A DNA stretch of 64,000 nt, taken from Pontibacter silvestris. Its GTDB lineage: Bacteria > Bacteroidota > Bacteroidia > Cytophagales > Hymenobacteraceae. Numbering within the stretch: the first letter of the stretch is position 1; each line of letters begins with the position of its first letter. The position numbers were made by a program, and so were the translations under genes. The notes beneath the pieces are model-generated. The model was not told the origin of the DNA. It made no database searches and was given only the letters and a program-made list of their open reading frames with translations. Where the stretch lies: assembly GCF_020907275.1 (NCBI RefSeq), contig NZ_JAJJWI010000003.1, positions 186,001 through 250,000 of the forward strand, in the 5' to 3' direction. Of the stretch, positions 47,194 to 56,000 are shown one piece after another.

Positions 47194-50055
47194 TTATAAT
47201 GAACTAGTGACTTTGCTAGCAGAGGTACTATAAGGCGTGATAGTTACCGGACCTAGTAAACCAGATGGCATAGGTTTCCATACCGAAGCATCGAAAGGTT
47301 TGTAGTCTATGTTTACAAAGTTTATTTCATGGTACTTTCTCCACTCTATATTCTTCTGGTCCATATCACGTATACGGTTAGCCATCAGGTTAGCCACTTC
47401 TACCTTTAGTGTGTTCTTTCCTGTTTTCAAATACTGTCCTACTCTTGCCTGAAACGGAATTCCACACAAAACACCTACCTCCTGACCATTAATCCATACT
47501 TTGGCACTTTCGTTTACTGTACCCAAATCCAGTATATATTCATCCGCTTTTTTAGAAGGCACATCAAACGTGATGAAGTACTCACCAGTACCCGAAAACG
47601 CTTCTGCATTTTTGTCCGAAAGTTCTGTCCAGGATTTTAATTCATCCAGCTTTTGCTCAGCAGGTAATTCAGGGCCTCCCTGTGTAAAACGTAGCATCCA
47701 GTTGCCTTGCACTTCTATAGGCGCACCAGCATTTTCCAGATATTGCCACGACAGCAGATCAGTGGTCTGATTTGTAGTGGCACGAAGTATAAGTGCCTCT
47801 CCTGGCTGCATCTGTACCCGTACATTTGTTTTGTTATTTACTGTTGAAGAGATGGCCAGCCCGGTATTGCCGCTTTGTGGATCCATCAGCACAACAGCAG
47901 ATGCAGCCATATTTAAAGGAATAGTTGTATCGATGGTTTTAGGCGAATGGTTAACCAAGTAATAATACTTGCCATTCTCTATCTGTCGCCGGGTAAATTT
48001 AAGCCCAGTGTCAGTTAAGGCTTCACGTTGTATTCCTTTGTACTCCAGCGCTCGCTGCACATCCTTTGAAAGCAAAATCTCTCCATTCCCTGTTTTCATT
48101 TGCCTGATGCCGTTACCTGCATCTGTGAAAGCTAAAGCTTCCTTCAGTTTTTTCAGCTGTTGTCTTCTTCCCTCCAGATCGTTTAGTCCTGGCACATCGG
48201 CTGGCAGTTCTTCTATTATGACCGTTGCACCTTGTCTTGCAAGTTCAATTATCCGCTCAAACGTGGAGACGGACATATACCTACTCTGCGGAATAATCAA
48301 CACTTTATGCGCCGGAGCTGATGCAGCAGTCATAATCTGGCCCCTATCCACGCTGGCATCCTGCAGCATTTTATCTGAAACGAAATCAAGTGAATAACCA
48401 GCCTCCATCAATCTTTTAGACTGCTTATAGAACTGTGTCGGGTGAAGCCACTCATCAATATCATGTACCTTAATCAGCATCTCCATGCCTTCCGGCTTAC
48501 TCCATACATCATGGATCGGCCAGTAAACAAGTATTTCGTTATCTGCTTTACCTGATTGCAGCACAGATTGTACGCGTGTAATGTAGTTGTTAAACCCGCT
48601 AAACTGCGGCCATAAACTATTGGCAGGTGTTAAATTGAGTGAAGCATAAAACAGCCAACCCGGCCAGACTACATCTTCCGGTGAGTAAGTAACGCCATGG
48701 TAAAAGACATGGTTAACCCCTGAAAGGAACACCTGTTCTACTTCTGGTTTCATTTGGGAATAAGAGGTTTTAAAATGTTCCCCAAGCCAGGTAAAAGTCT
48801 CACTGGACACTAAATTCTTACCGGCCACATGCGCAGCCGAAGAAGCAAACTTTAGCATGATCGGATCAGGATCCACGTTGCGTACATCGGCACTATCGCG
48901 GCGCAGGCCAGGAATAGGAAAGTAGCTGGAGCCGAAGGTTTCACATTCTGGTATATCAACGGCTGCATATAAGTCCAGTAAGTTACCAGGTGAGCCATGC
49001 GCCTGATTCTTGGTGATACTGTTGCGCTTGTGTGCCCACGCATTCCATGGCTTATAGAAATTATCAAGAAGCATTTCGCCCATGGTTTCACGGTAGTCCG
49101 CCTTTATACGGGCAACTGTTTCAGTATGCTCTTCGCTTACCAACTCACGCAGGTATTGGCGCAAATCATAGCCTCTGCGCTCCTGAAACGCATCGAAGAA
49201 CTCCGGCGACCAATCGGCCCCGTATACTTCGTAGCTATCGTTGTAAAAGGCTCTGACACCGTAGTTCTGATCTTCAAAAGCACTGTCAAAACGATTTAGA
49301 TACGCCTCTACCGCATCTTCTGAAAGGTGATTCAGCGTATAGCCTACACCTCCGGGTGCTGCTCTTTTCACCATCTGCCTGGTTTTTCCGTTAAAAGCAG
49401 CGTATAGTGTCCAGTTACCTGATTTTGGCATCCAGCCCAGTTTTCCATCCTGGTTTACCTCATCCGTTAAATTCAGAATCTCGCCTTTGTCACTATAAGC
49501 CATTACAGCCTGTAGTGCAGCACCTACTTCCCGTTGCTTTGGGTCCTTCACGACTATATTTTCTTTCAGAGCCTGCCCTCCTTTCAGGCTATAGGTTTGC
49601 ACTACGAGTTTAGACGCAGCATATTCGGGCTTTACCTGTGGACCACCAAATGGCCAGCCTGTCCCCTGCGTCATATCAACAGTCATACCATACTCACCTG
49701 CTTTTTCCGTGGTAAAATTAAGGATGTTCATCCACTGAGGAGAAAGAAAGTCAATGTACCTGCTCTCGTAGCCAATAGCTCCATAGATAGGCGCTATCTC
49801 CACACCACCAATACCTACCGATGCATACTCATTCAGCAGCCTTTCAATGTTTTTTTCGTCCACGGCGTTTCCCATCCACCACCAGCGTGTCCAGGGGCGG
49901 GTTTCCTTTTTTACTTCCGGCCAAACTGTAACAGCTTGTATTTGCTCTGCTGTTGCCTTGTCTGCGACAGCATTTGGCACCTTCGACTGACGGCAGTTTG
50001 TTAGTATAGTGCCGCACAGTAAAAGTGCAGAAAAAAGCTTGAATTTATGTATCAT
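47194..50055 (-). CDS. GH106 alpha-L-rhamnosidase lipoprotein (copy 2)
   Basis: 953 residues. Lipobox TILTNC (Cys21), unlike the Sec-cleaved copy at 23707. GH106 signatures: TRPWTRWWWMGNAVDEKNIE, IGGVEIAPIYGAIGYESRYI, DMTQGTGWPFGGPQVKPEYA, GVRAFYNDSYEVYGADWSPE, FQERRGYDLRQYLREL and KNQAHGSPGNLLDLYAAVDI. The C-terminal beta-sandwich (YILDLGTVNESAKVWINGQE) is retained. It cleaves terminal alpha-L-rhamnose. It is last in the sulfatase-FGE-RhaM operon, 87 bp after RhaM; this neighbourhood suggests its substrate may be desulfated by the sulfatase first (inference). Confidence 0.93.
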   Translation of the reverse strand: MIHKFKLFSALLLCGTILTNCRQSKVPNAVADKATAEQIQAVTVWPEVKKETRPWTRWWWMGNAVDEKNIERLLNEYASVGIGGVEIAPIYGAIGYESRYIDFLSPQWMNILNFTTEKAGEYGMTVDMTQGTGWPFGGPQVKPEYAASKLVVQTYSLKGGQALKENIVVKDPKQREVGAALQAVMAYSDKGEILNLTDEVNQDGKLGWMPKSGNWTLYAAFNGKTRQMVKRAAPGGVGYTLNHLSEDAVEAYLNRFDSAFEDQNYGVRAFYNDSYEVYGADWSPEFFDAFQERRGYDLRQYLRELVSEEHTETVARIKADYRETMGEMLLDNFYKPWNAWAHKRNSITKNQAHGSPGNLLDLYAAVDIPECETFGSSYFPIPGLRRDSADVRNVDPDPIMLKFASSAAHVAGKNLVSSETFTWLGEHFKTSYSQMKPEVEQVFLSGVNHVFYHGVTYSPEDVVWPGWLFYASLNLTPANSLWPQFSGFNNYITRVQSVLQSGKADNEILVYWPIHDVWSKPEGMEMLIKVHDIDEWLHPTQFYKQSKRLMEAGYSLDFVSDKMLQDASVDRGQIMTAASAPAHKVLIIPQSRYMSVSTFERIIELARQGATVIIEELPADVPGLNDLEGRRQQLKKLKEALAFTDAGNGIRQMKTGNGEILLSKDVQRALEYKGIQREALTDTGLKFTRRQIENGKYYYLVNHSPKTIDTTIPLNMAASAVVLMDPQSGNTGLAISSTVNNKTNVRVQMQPGEALILRATTNQTTDLLSWQYLENAGAPIEVQGNWMLRFTQGGPELPAEQKLDELKSWTELSDKNAEAFSGTGEYFITFDVPSKKADEYILDLGTVNESAKVWINGQEVGVLCGIPFQARVGQYLKTGKNTLKVEVANLMANRIRDMDQKNIEWRKYHEINFVNIDYKPFDASVWKPMPSGLLGPVTITPYSTSASKVTSSL

Positions 50056-50142
50056 GAGATTAAAGGCTAATTAATACTAACTTTTAGCAAACTGGTAACC
50101 CCGACTGATTGCAGGAACTTACTACATAATATTTGCTTAGCT

Positions 50143-50454
50143 TTATTCCAGGTAAAAAACCTCTTTTAGAGGAACACTTACCGGTGAGCCGTCAGGGTTG
50201 GTATCCATGATGTCGGCCATGTAAGCCCACCATTTCTGCACGATTGCTGTACTGCCTAAATCCTGTGACGATGCACCGCTCTGCTTTTGCACAGCAAAGA
50301 GCGTGTTGGTTTCCTCATCCAGAAAAATAGCGTAATCGCTTATGCCTGCTTTTTTCAAAAGCTGCGCCAGTTCCGGCCATATTTCATCGTGTCGCTTTTT
50401 ATATTCTGCCTCGCATCCGGGCCTTAACTTCATTTTGAAAGCAAATCGCTGCAT
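50143..50454 (-). CDS. rhaM: L-rhamnose mutarotase
   Basis: 103 residues from the ATG at 50454 (MQRFAFKMKLRPGCEAEY), matching the family size of about 104. The frame is open 41 codons further upstream, but that part overlaps the FGE gene and looks nothing like RhaM. Family motifs KKRHDEIWPELAQLLKKAGI (with the catalytic His), SDYAIFLDEETNTLFAV, QKWWAYMADIMDTNPDGSPV and the terminal LKEVFYLE are all present. It interconverts alpha and beta anomers of L-rhamnose in the cytoplasm. It has no signal peptide, the only cytosolic enzyme in an otherwise exported operon. Its presence indicates that rhamnose is a released product. Confidence 0.93.
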   Translation of the reverse strand: MQRFAFKMKLRPGCEAEYKKRHDEIWPELAQLLKKAGISDYAIFLDEETNTLFAVQKQSGASSQDLGSTAIVQKWWAYMADIMDTNPDGSPVSVPLKEVFYLE

Positions 50455-50462
50455 ATTTTCAA

Positions 50463-50467
50463 CTCCT
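50463..50467 (-). promoter_or_regulatory. Shine-Dalgarno fixing the rhaM start
   Basis: AGGAG on the minus strand (50467-50463), 8 nt before the ATG at 50454, supports the short start over the overlapping long frame. Confidence 0.65.
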
Positions 50468-50503
50468 AAACTTGTTATTCCCTGCCTGACTACCGCCCCT
50501 GGT

Positions 50504-51343
50504 TTAAATAGACCGGGCACATCGAAAACCAGTATGAAAAAGCGCCGTTTCACGGGAGGAGGAAGTGCGACCTGCAATACGGTAGTTATGACAGAAAGTA
50601 GAATCGCACATAAAGGAACCTCCCTTCAATAGCTTAATATCAGGGTTTACGGATTGTCCTGCTTCTGCATAAATCTCAGAAGTCCATTGCCAGACATTAC
50701 CGCCCATATCTGTAAGGCCGTGGCCTGTTTTGCCAAAGACTCCCACAGGTGCCGTATAAGTATAGCCGTCTTGTTCGCTGTTCTTCTCCGGGAACTTACC
50801 TTGCCATACATTCGCTTTGTACTGGTTATTTTCTACCAGTTTATTTCCCCAGCTATAGCGGGTGCTTTTCTTGCCGTTACTGCGAGCTGCATACTCCCAC
50901 TCCTTTTCAGTAGGCAGGCGCTTTCCTGCCCATTTACAATACGCCATAGCATCGTTCCAACTTACTTGTGTTACCGGGTGGTCATCTACTGCTTTGGGCC
51001 TGCTTTTGCCCAAAGGATACTCCCAACAAGCACCTTGTACAAGTCGCCAGCCCTGTGCATTTGTGTCAAAGACCCCGGCGTCGCCAAATTTCTCTGCATC
51101 TGTTTTATAACCTGTTGCCTTCACAAACTTCCGAAAATCAGCTACCGTAACAGGATGTTGATCTATCAAGAAGCCTTCTACTTCTACAGTCTTTTGTTCC
51201 TTTCCATCAGGTCTTAGGTAAGTACCTCCCGGAATATACTGCATCCCCACCGGAACCTGCTCCAGCGGCAACTCTTCCTGCGTTTGGTCCTTGCACGCCC
51301 AGAGCGCCAGCATCAACACTAATAAAAGAACTGTATTTCTCAT
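50504..51343 (-). CDS. Formylglycine-generating enzyme (sulfatase-modifying factor) with lipoprotein signal
   Basis: 279 residues. The N-terminus MRNTVLLLVLMLALWAC has a lipobox with Cys17. The FGE/SUMF1 fold follows: MQYIPGGTYLRPDGKEQ, FLIDQHPVTVADFRKFVKAT, DDHPVTQVSWNDAMAYCKWA, KRLPTEKEWEYAARSNGKKS and GLTDMGGNVWQWTSEIY. Crucially GGSFMCDSTFC has Cys246 and Cys251 at the five-residue spacing of the catalytic pair of aerobic FGEs, and NYRIAGRTSSS matches the flank; many Bacteroidota FGE-fold lipoproteins (such as GldK/GldJ) lack these. It should convert the sulfatase Cys to formylglycine using O2. Its start overlaps the sulfatase stop by 4 bp (ATGA), implying translational coupling. Export of an FGE is unusual. 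Confidence 0.85.
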   Translation of the reverse strand: MRNTVLLLVLMLALWACKDQTQEELPLEQVPVGMQYIPGGTYLRPDGKEQKTVEVEGFLIDQHPVTVADFRKFVKATGYKTDAEKFGDAGVFDTNAQGWRLVQGACWEYPLGKSRPKAVDDHPVTQVSWNDAMAYCKWAGKRLPTEKEWEYAARSNGKKSTRYSWGNKLVENNQYKANVWQGKFPEKNSEQDGYTYTAPVGVFGKTGHGLTDMGGNVWQWTSEIYAEAGQSVNPDIKLLKGGSFMCDSTFCHNYRIAGRTSSSRETALFHTGFRCARSI

Positions 51344-52953
51344 TTACTCTTCCGCTGTTTATCTAGCTTAACAAGTTCTGCAAAGGGCACGACATTAGCA
51401 TGTGCGGCCCAGCCTTCATAAAGCTTTTCCATTTCCTTTACTCTTTCCGGATAACGGGCACTAAGGTCATGTAGCTCTGTCCGGTCTGTTTTCATATTAT
51501 AGAGTGCCCATTCATTTTCAGGATATATAGACACAAGTTTCCATTCGCCCTGCCGGACGGCTCGGTTTCCCTCATGTTCGAAGAAAATAGCCTCATGCCC
51601 CTGCCACTTCTGACCATTGAACAACGGCCCAAGGCTTAAGCCTTCCATCGGTTTAATGGATTTTCCTTTATAAGTTGCAGGATAAGAAGCCCCGGCCAGA
51701 TCAAGGCTGGTAGCCATAAGGTCGATGATGTGGGCTGGTTGCTGACTGGTACTGCCTAGTTTGATAGTACCCGGAAAATAAGCGATAAAAGGAGTAGATA
51801 CACCTCCCTCATGTTCCCAGCGCTTGAACTTACGGAACGGAGTATTACTTACATTGGCTCCCTCATACTCGTAAGAAGTAAAAGAAGCCGGGCTACTGGA
51901 TGGCATTTTACTCGCCTCCAGAATTTCAGCAGTAAATCCCCTGCCATCAATGGCTTCGTAGCTTCCCCCGTTGTCTGACAGAAACATGATAATGGTATTC
52001 TGATCCTCTCCAAGTTCTTTCAGCTTTTGCCTGATCCGGCCTATATTCTGATCCATGCGATCGACCATAGCTGCATAAACAGCCATTTTCTCATCCCACC
52101 TTCTCTTTTCTTCTTCCGAAAGCGACTCCCATTCCGGCACGTTTTCGTCACGTGGTGAAAGCTTTACTTCACGACCAATAATTCCCATTTCCTGCATACG
52201 TCTGAAACGCTCTTTACGCAATACGTCCCAGCCTTTCATGTACCGTCCCTTGTATTTAGCAATATCCTCTTTTAAAGCATGCAAGGGCCAGTGTGGTGCC
52301 GTGTAAGCCAGGTACAGGAAAAAGGGTTTGCCTTTCTCTTTTCCCTCTTCTATAAACTTCAAGGCGTAGTCGGTGTAGGCATCAGTGGCATAAAAGCCTT
52401 CTTTAGGTGTGTAGGGGACATTGTCCAGCGCGTAGGTTAGTTTTTGGTTTGGCCTGTAAGGGCGATTACCGAAGTAACTGTTTGCCCCGTCCAACAGTCC
52501 GAAATAGCGGTCGAACCCATGTTTTACCGGCCAGTGTTCTTTCCGGGCATTCAAATGCCATTTACCTGCCATTAATGTGGTGTAGCCGTTTTCTTTTAAA
52601 GCATCGGCAATGGTAATGCACTCATCACTCAGCATACCTCTGTAAGAAGGGTGCTCTCTTTCGTTTACCATGTGACCTACCCCCGCCTGATGTGGGTATA
52701 CGCCTGTAAGTAAGGAAGCGCGTGTAGGGCAACAACGGGAGGCATTATAGAACTGTGTCATTTTAAGCCCACCCTCTGCCATCGCATCCAGGTGAGGCGT
52801 TTCAATTTCAGAACCAAAGCTTCCAATATCAGAATACCCCATGTCATCAGCCAGGATAATAATGATATTTGGCTTGTTTTGTTGTGGAGTCAGGCTTAAC
52901 AGGAAACCGGTTGCTAAAATCAGTGAAAGGCTCAGGCTACGCTTTCTTATCAT
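51340..52953 (-). CDS. Type I (formylglycine) sulfatase, S1-type
   Basis: 537 residues. The signal peptide MIRKRSLSLSLILATGFLLS is followed by KPNIIIILADDMGYSD, the metal-binding N-terminal strand. The modification site is RCCPTRASLLTG: Cys74-x-Pro-x-Arg with Cys74 as the formylglycine precursor (Cys-type, so FGE-dependent). A second metal site is in IIMFLSDNGGSYEA, and HWPLHALKEDIAKYKGRYMK lies in the substrate-binding part. It hydrolyses a sulfate ester of a sugar; which one cannot be told. It is first gene of the FGE-RhaM-GH106 operon, driven by P8, which points to a sulfated rhamnose-containing glycan. Confidence 0.92.
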   Translation of the reverse strand: MIRKRSLSLSLILATGFLLSLTPQQNKPNIIIILADDMGYSDIGSFGSEIETPHLDAMAEGGLKMTQFYNASRCCPTRASLLTGVYPHQAGVGHMVNEREHPSYRGMLSDECITIADALKENGYTTLMAGKWHLNARKEHWPVKHGFDRYFGLLDGANSYFGNRPYRPNQKLTYALDNVPYTPKEGFYATDAYTDYALKFIEEGKEKGKPFFLYLAYTAPHWPLHALKEDIAKYKGRYMKGWDVLRKERFRRMQEMGIIGREVKLSPRDENVPEWESLSEEEKRRWDEKMAVYAAMVDRMDQNIGRIRQKLKELGEDQNTIIMFLSDNGGSYEAIDGRGFTAEILEASKMPSSSPASFTSYEYEGANVSNTPFRKFKRWEHEGGVSTPFIAYFPGTIKLGSTSQQPAHIIDLMATSLDLAGASYPATYKGKSIKPMEGLSLGPLFNGQKWQGHEAIFFEHEGNRAVRQGEWKLVSIYPENEWALYNMKTDRTELHDLSARYPERVKEMEKLYEGWAAHANVVPFAELVKLDKQRKSK

Positions 52954-52996
52954 AAACAGAGGCTTTAAGAGAATCAGGTTCTACATACTTTGCACA

Positions 52997-53041
52997 TAAA
53001 GCTACTGTTCGCTAGGTATATGATTATCCTGCTATATCCTG
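52997..53041 (-). promoter_or_regulatory. Island promoter P8 (sulfatase operon)
   Basis: On the minus strand CAGGATATAGCAGGAT at 53041-53026, 21 bp, then TAGCTTTA at 53004-52997; 73 bp from repeat to start. It lies only 37 bp past the preceding gene, so it is an internal promoter between two same-strand units. Confidence 0.82.
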
Positions 53042-53078
53042 CTTTATGGCAGATAACCTTATACCTGTTGCTCCAGGA

Positions 53079-56000
53079 TTAAATTCTTACGAGCGTCACT
53101 CCCATCAACCCAATCACCACATCGTTCGCCAGCGCTCTTACTTCCAGAGACTTCAACTTTTTTTCCGGGTTCAAAGGCAGATCCAATACCGTTGCTGCGC
53201 CTCCGGGAATATAGCTGTCATAGGCAAAGCCTTTGATGTCAGCATAATCAAAGTTCGTCAGTACTTCCCCTGTTTTGAGGTGTACCCGCATCGGCTTTGG
53301 CTTTTCGACAGCAAAAGAGAAATCGTTGATGTAATAGTCCTGCTCTATGGGCCACCATGTTTCCGGGTTACGCAGCACCAGTTTATCCTGTGTGCCATCG
53401 GTATAGTTAACTGTTACTTCACCGTTGTCAAAGCGTGACTGCATGGGGTTTGTAGAACCCGCCATCAGCAGGTAAGCATGTGAGGCATTCCCCTGTAGTG
53501 GAATCGCCACCTGATCAGGGTAATTGTCCCATTGGCTGGTAAAGAGGATGTTCTTTCCTTCGCTTGTACCTGTGGTCTTAAAGGGAAGGCCATTTGGCAG
53601 TACCACAATGCCAGCCTCGCCTGCTTTAGCCCGCAAACCGGCATCATCTATTTCTGCCGTCACCAATGGGTAACACCAGTTGCCTATTCCCTGCTTAGGC
53701 AGCTGAAGCGTAGCAACGGCAGGACGTGGCGCAAGGTATTCGTTTTTGAAAATCTGCGTTACTTTATCATTGAAGTGGTCAGCTAGATCAACTGTTTCAT
53801 ACAGCAGTGCCCCCTGCCCCTCTGGCGTTGAAAGTTCCCAGTTTGTCAGCTCTGCTGTGGCTATACTTTCACTTCCTGCTTTCAGCACGACTTTGTTCGT
53901 GCCTGGCAGCAGAGCAGCTGTGGGTATAGTTATTTCTTCAGAAGCCCCATATGGCTTCACTTGTAGCTTCAGTTTCTTTGAGAAATTACCCGCTGTAACC
54001 GTCACTTCTTTATCAAAGGCAGTTGACGTGTTATTCTGAAGTATAACGTGCGCATCAGCACCGGATTTAGCCACTAACTTGTATGCTGCTCGCAGTTCCA
54101 CATCAACAGGTTGCCACCAGTTCAAGTCACCCTGCCTGGTACGCACAAAGAAAGTATGGTGCCCTTCGCCGCCAGTTAATCTGGCTTTCAGTTCATGTTT
54201 ATTGCGACTTGAGTTAGCTATTATCTTCTGAGGATCATTTACTTCCAGCACTTCTGCCTTGCCTAAAGCAAGGGTTACCTCATCACCTTTGGCTACAATT
54301 GGTGTATACTTTGCTTTCGCAGGGCTTTCGCCGCTCCAGCTGATCACTATCTCATACTTGTCAGCAACTTCAGGCTCTATCAGAATCTGGGGCGTCCCTA
54401 CCACTTCAGCATAGTTAGCCCACTTTACAGACAGTCCGTTTACAGTTACAGCAGCTACTTTATCCTTTTGAGCAGCTGCTTTGAATTTCAGCTTTAGCTG
54501 CTTATCAAAATGCGGCTCTATTGTATATGTTTCTTTGTTTCCTTCTCTCTTGAAAGCATACTTAATATCTGGCGTTTCGAGACTGGCATGGTTCCAACCG
54601 GCTGGCAATCCCGGACGAATCTCCAGTTCCCCGGCCAGCACATCCGGTACTATACCAAACATTCCCTCTACCAAGGCACGTGAACTGATGCCAATGCCAT
54701 CGGCAAAATCGCGGTACAGCTCGCCACGGTAATGGTCGTAATAAGAAAGCTGCTGTAAATTACCGGGGCTGGACCCCATGTACATGCTTTCTATCAATAT
54801 GCTACGCATCAGCCTGTTTGCTTCCTCTATTCGACCTGCCTGCCAGTAAGCCAGAGCAGTATGTGCCACCTCTGCCATCGCCACATTGTTCACCGACCAA
54901 GTATAAGGCATCCAGTTAGAAGTTGTAAGTGTTACCAGGTTTTCATCCGGCAGGTCAGAATTTAGTATTGGGATATGCGGAATTTGTGTATCTACGTAAC
55001 GTAGCGTCTGGTACGCCTGAAAAGGGTCCGGCACCTGGGAATCCAGCGTATGGTACACCGTGAGGAGAGCTGCCGCCGGGTGCAGCTTTTGCAAACCAAG
55101 CAGGTCTTTGTATTCCGCGTACCAGCCTTTGTCTGATAGCCACAACGTAGCGTTTAACGCTTTTTTTATCTTATCAGCTTCCTGCTGGTAAGGCTTTGGG
55201 TCCTTGCCAATAAGGGTTGCCAGCCGCGCGGCCGTTTTATTGGAAAAATGATGATAGGCGGATGAATGAGTAACGCCACCTCCGCTGTACTGCACCGCAT
55301 CGCTTGCCCAAAAGCTGGCATAGGCATCGTAAAGCCCGTCATTGTCTGCATCAAAGTTCCGCTTCTCCCAATCCAGATGCCGCTCAAGGATAGGCCAGGC
55401 TTCCTGTACGTAGGCTTTATCCCCTGTCCATAAGAAGTGTCGGAGCATTTCATCGATAAACACCATGTTCATGTCGTAGTGGTGCGCTACCTTCTTTTTA
55501 GTTGGATTTCTGGAGATATAGCCTTCCGTGTAAAGTGAAATCCCTATCTCCTCTTTCTGCCTTGCCAGGTTCTTTTCCGGATCAGGCACTACAGGCCCGC
55601 TCTCAGGTGACGTTACCTGTGCATCGCTATAGCCCCGGAAATGGGTTCGTGCTCTGTCGTGCCAGCCTAAGGCATCAGCCACATAAGCACCGCGCCAGCC
55701 GTTCAGCGGCATACGCCAGGCAATGGCACCATGCATATAGCTCTGCCCGTCCCAGATGGCATCAGCGGCAATGCTCAAAGCACCACCCAATGTATTTAAA
55801 TAGGGGTCAGGAGTTTTAATCTTTACCTGCCCTGCTATCTTCTTTCGCTTTTCATCTGCCTTGCTGAACGCATCCGGCAGTTCCTGATATGTTTTAGGTT
55901 TTGCACTAAGGTTATTCTGAAGGCCAAAATAAATTTTCTGGTTTCCTTTCAACTCTTTGCTGCCTACTACCAAAGGCAGGTCAGACTTACCAGATTGCCA

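Noticed and set aside
50455..50577. 41-codon N-terminal extension of rhaM
   Set aside because: It overlaps the FGE gene out of frame, does not resemble RhaM, and an AGGAG sits at the right distance from the internal ATG.
53074..53079. Single CAGGAT on the plus strand
   Set aside because: It overlaps the end of the DUF4450 gene, lacks a partner at 10 bp and points against the neighbouring genes.
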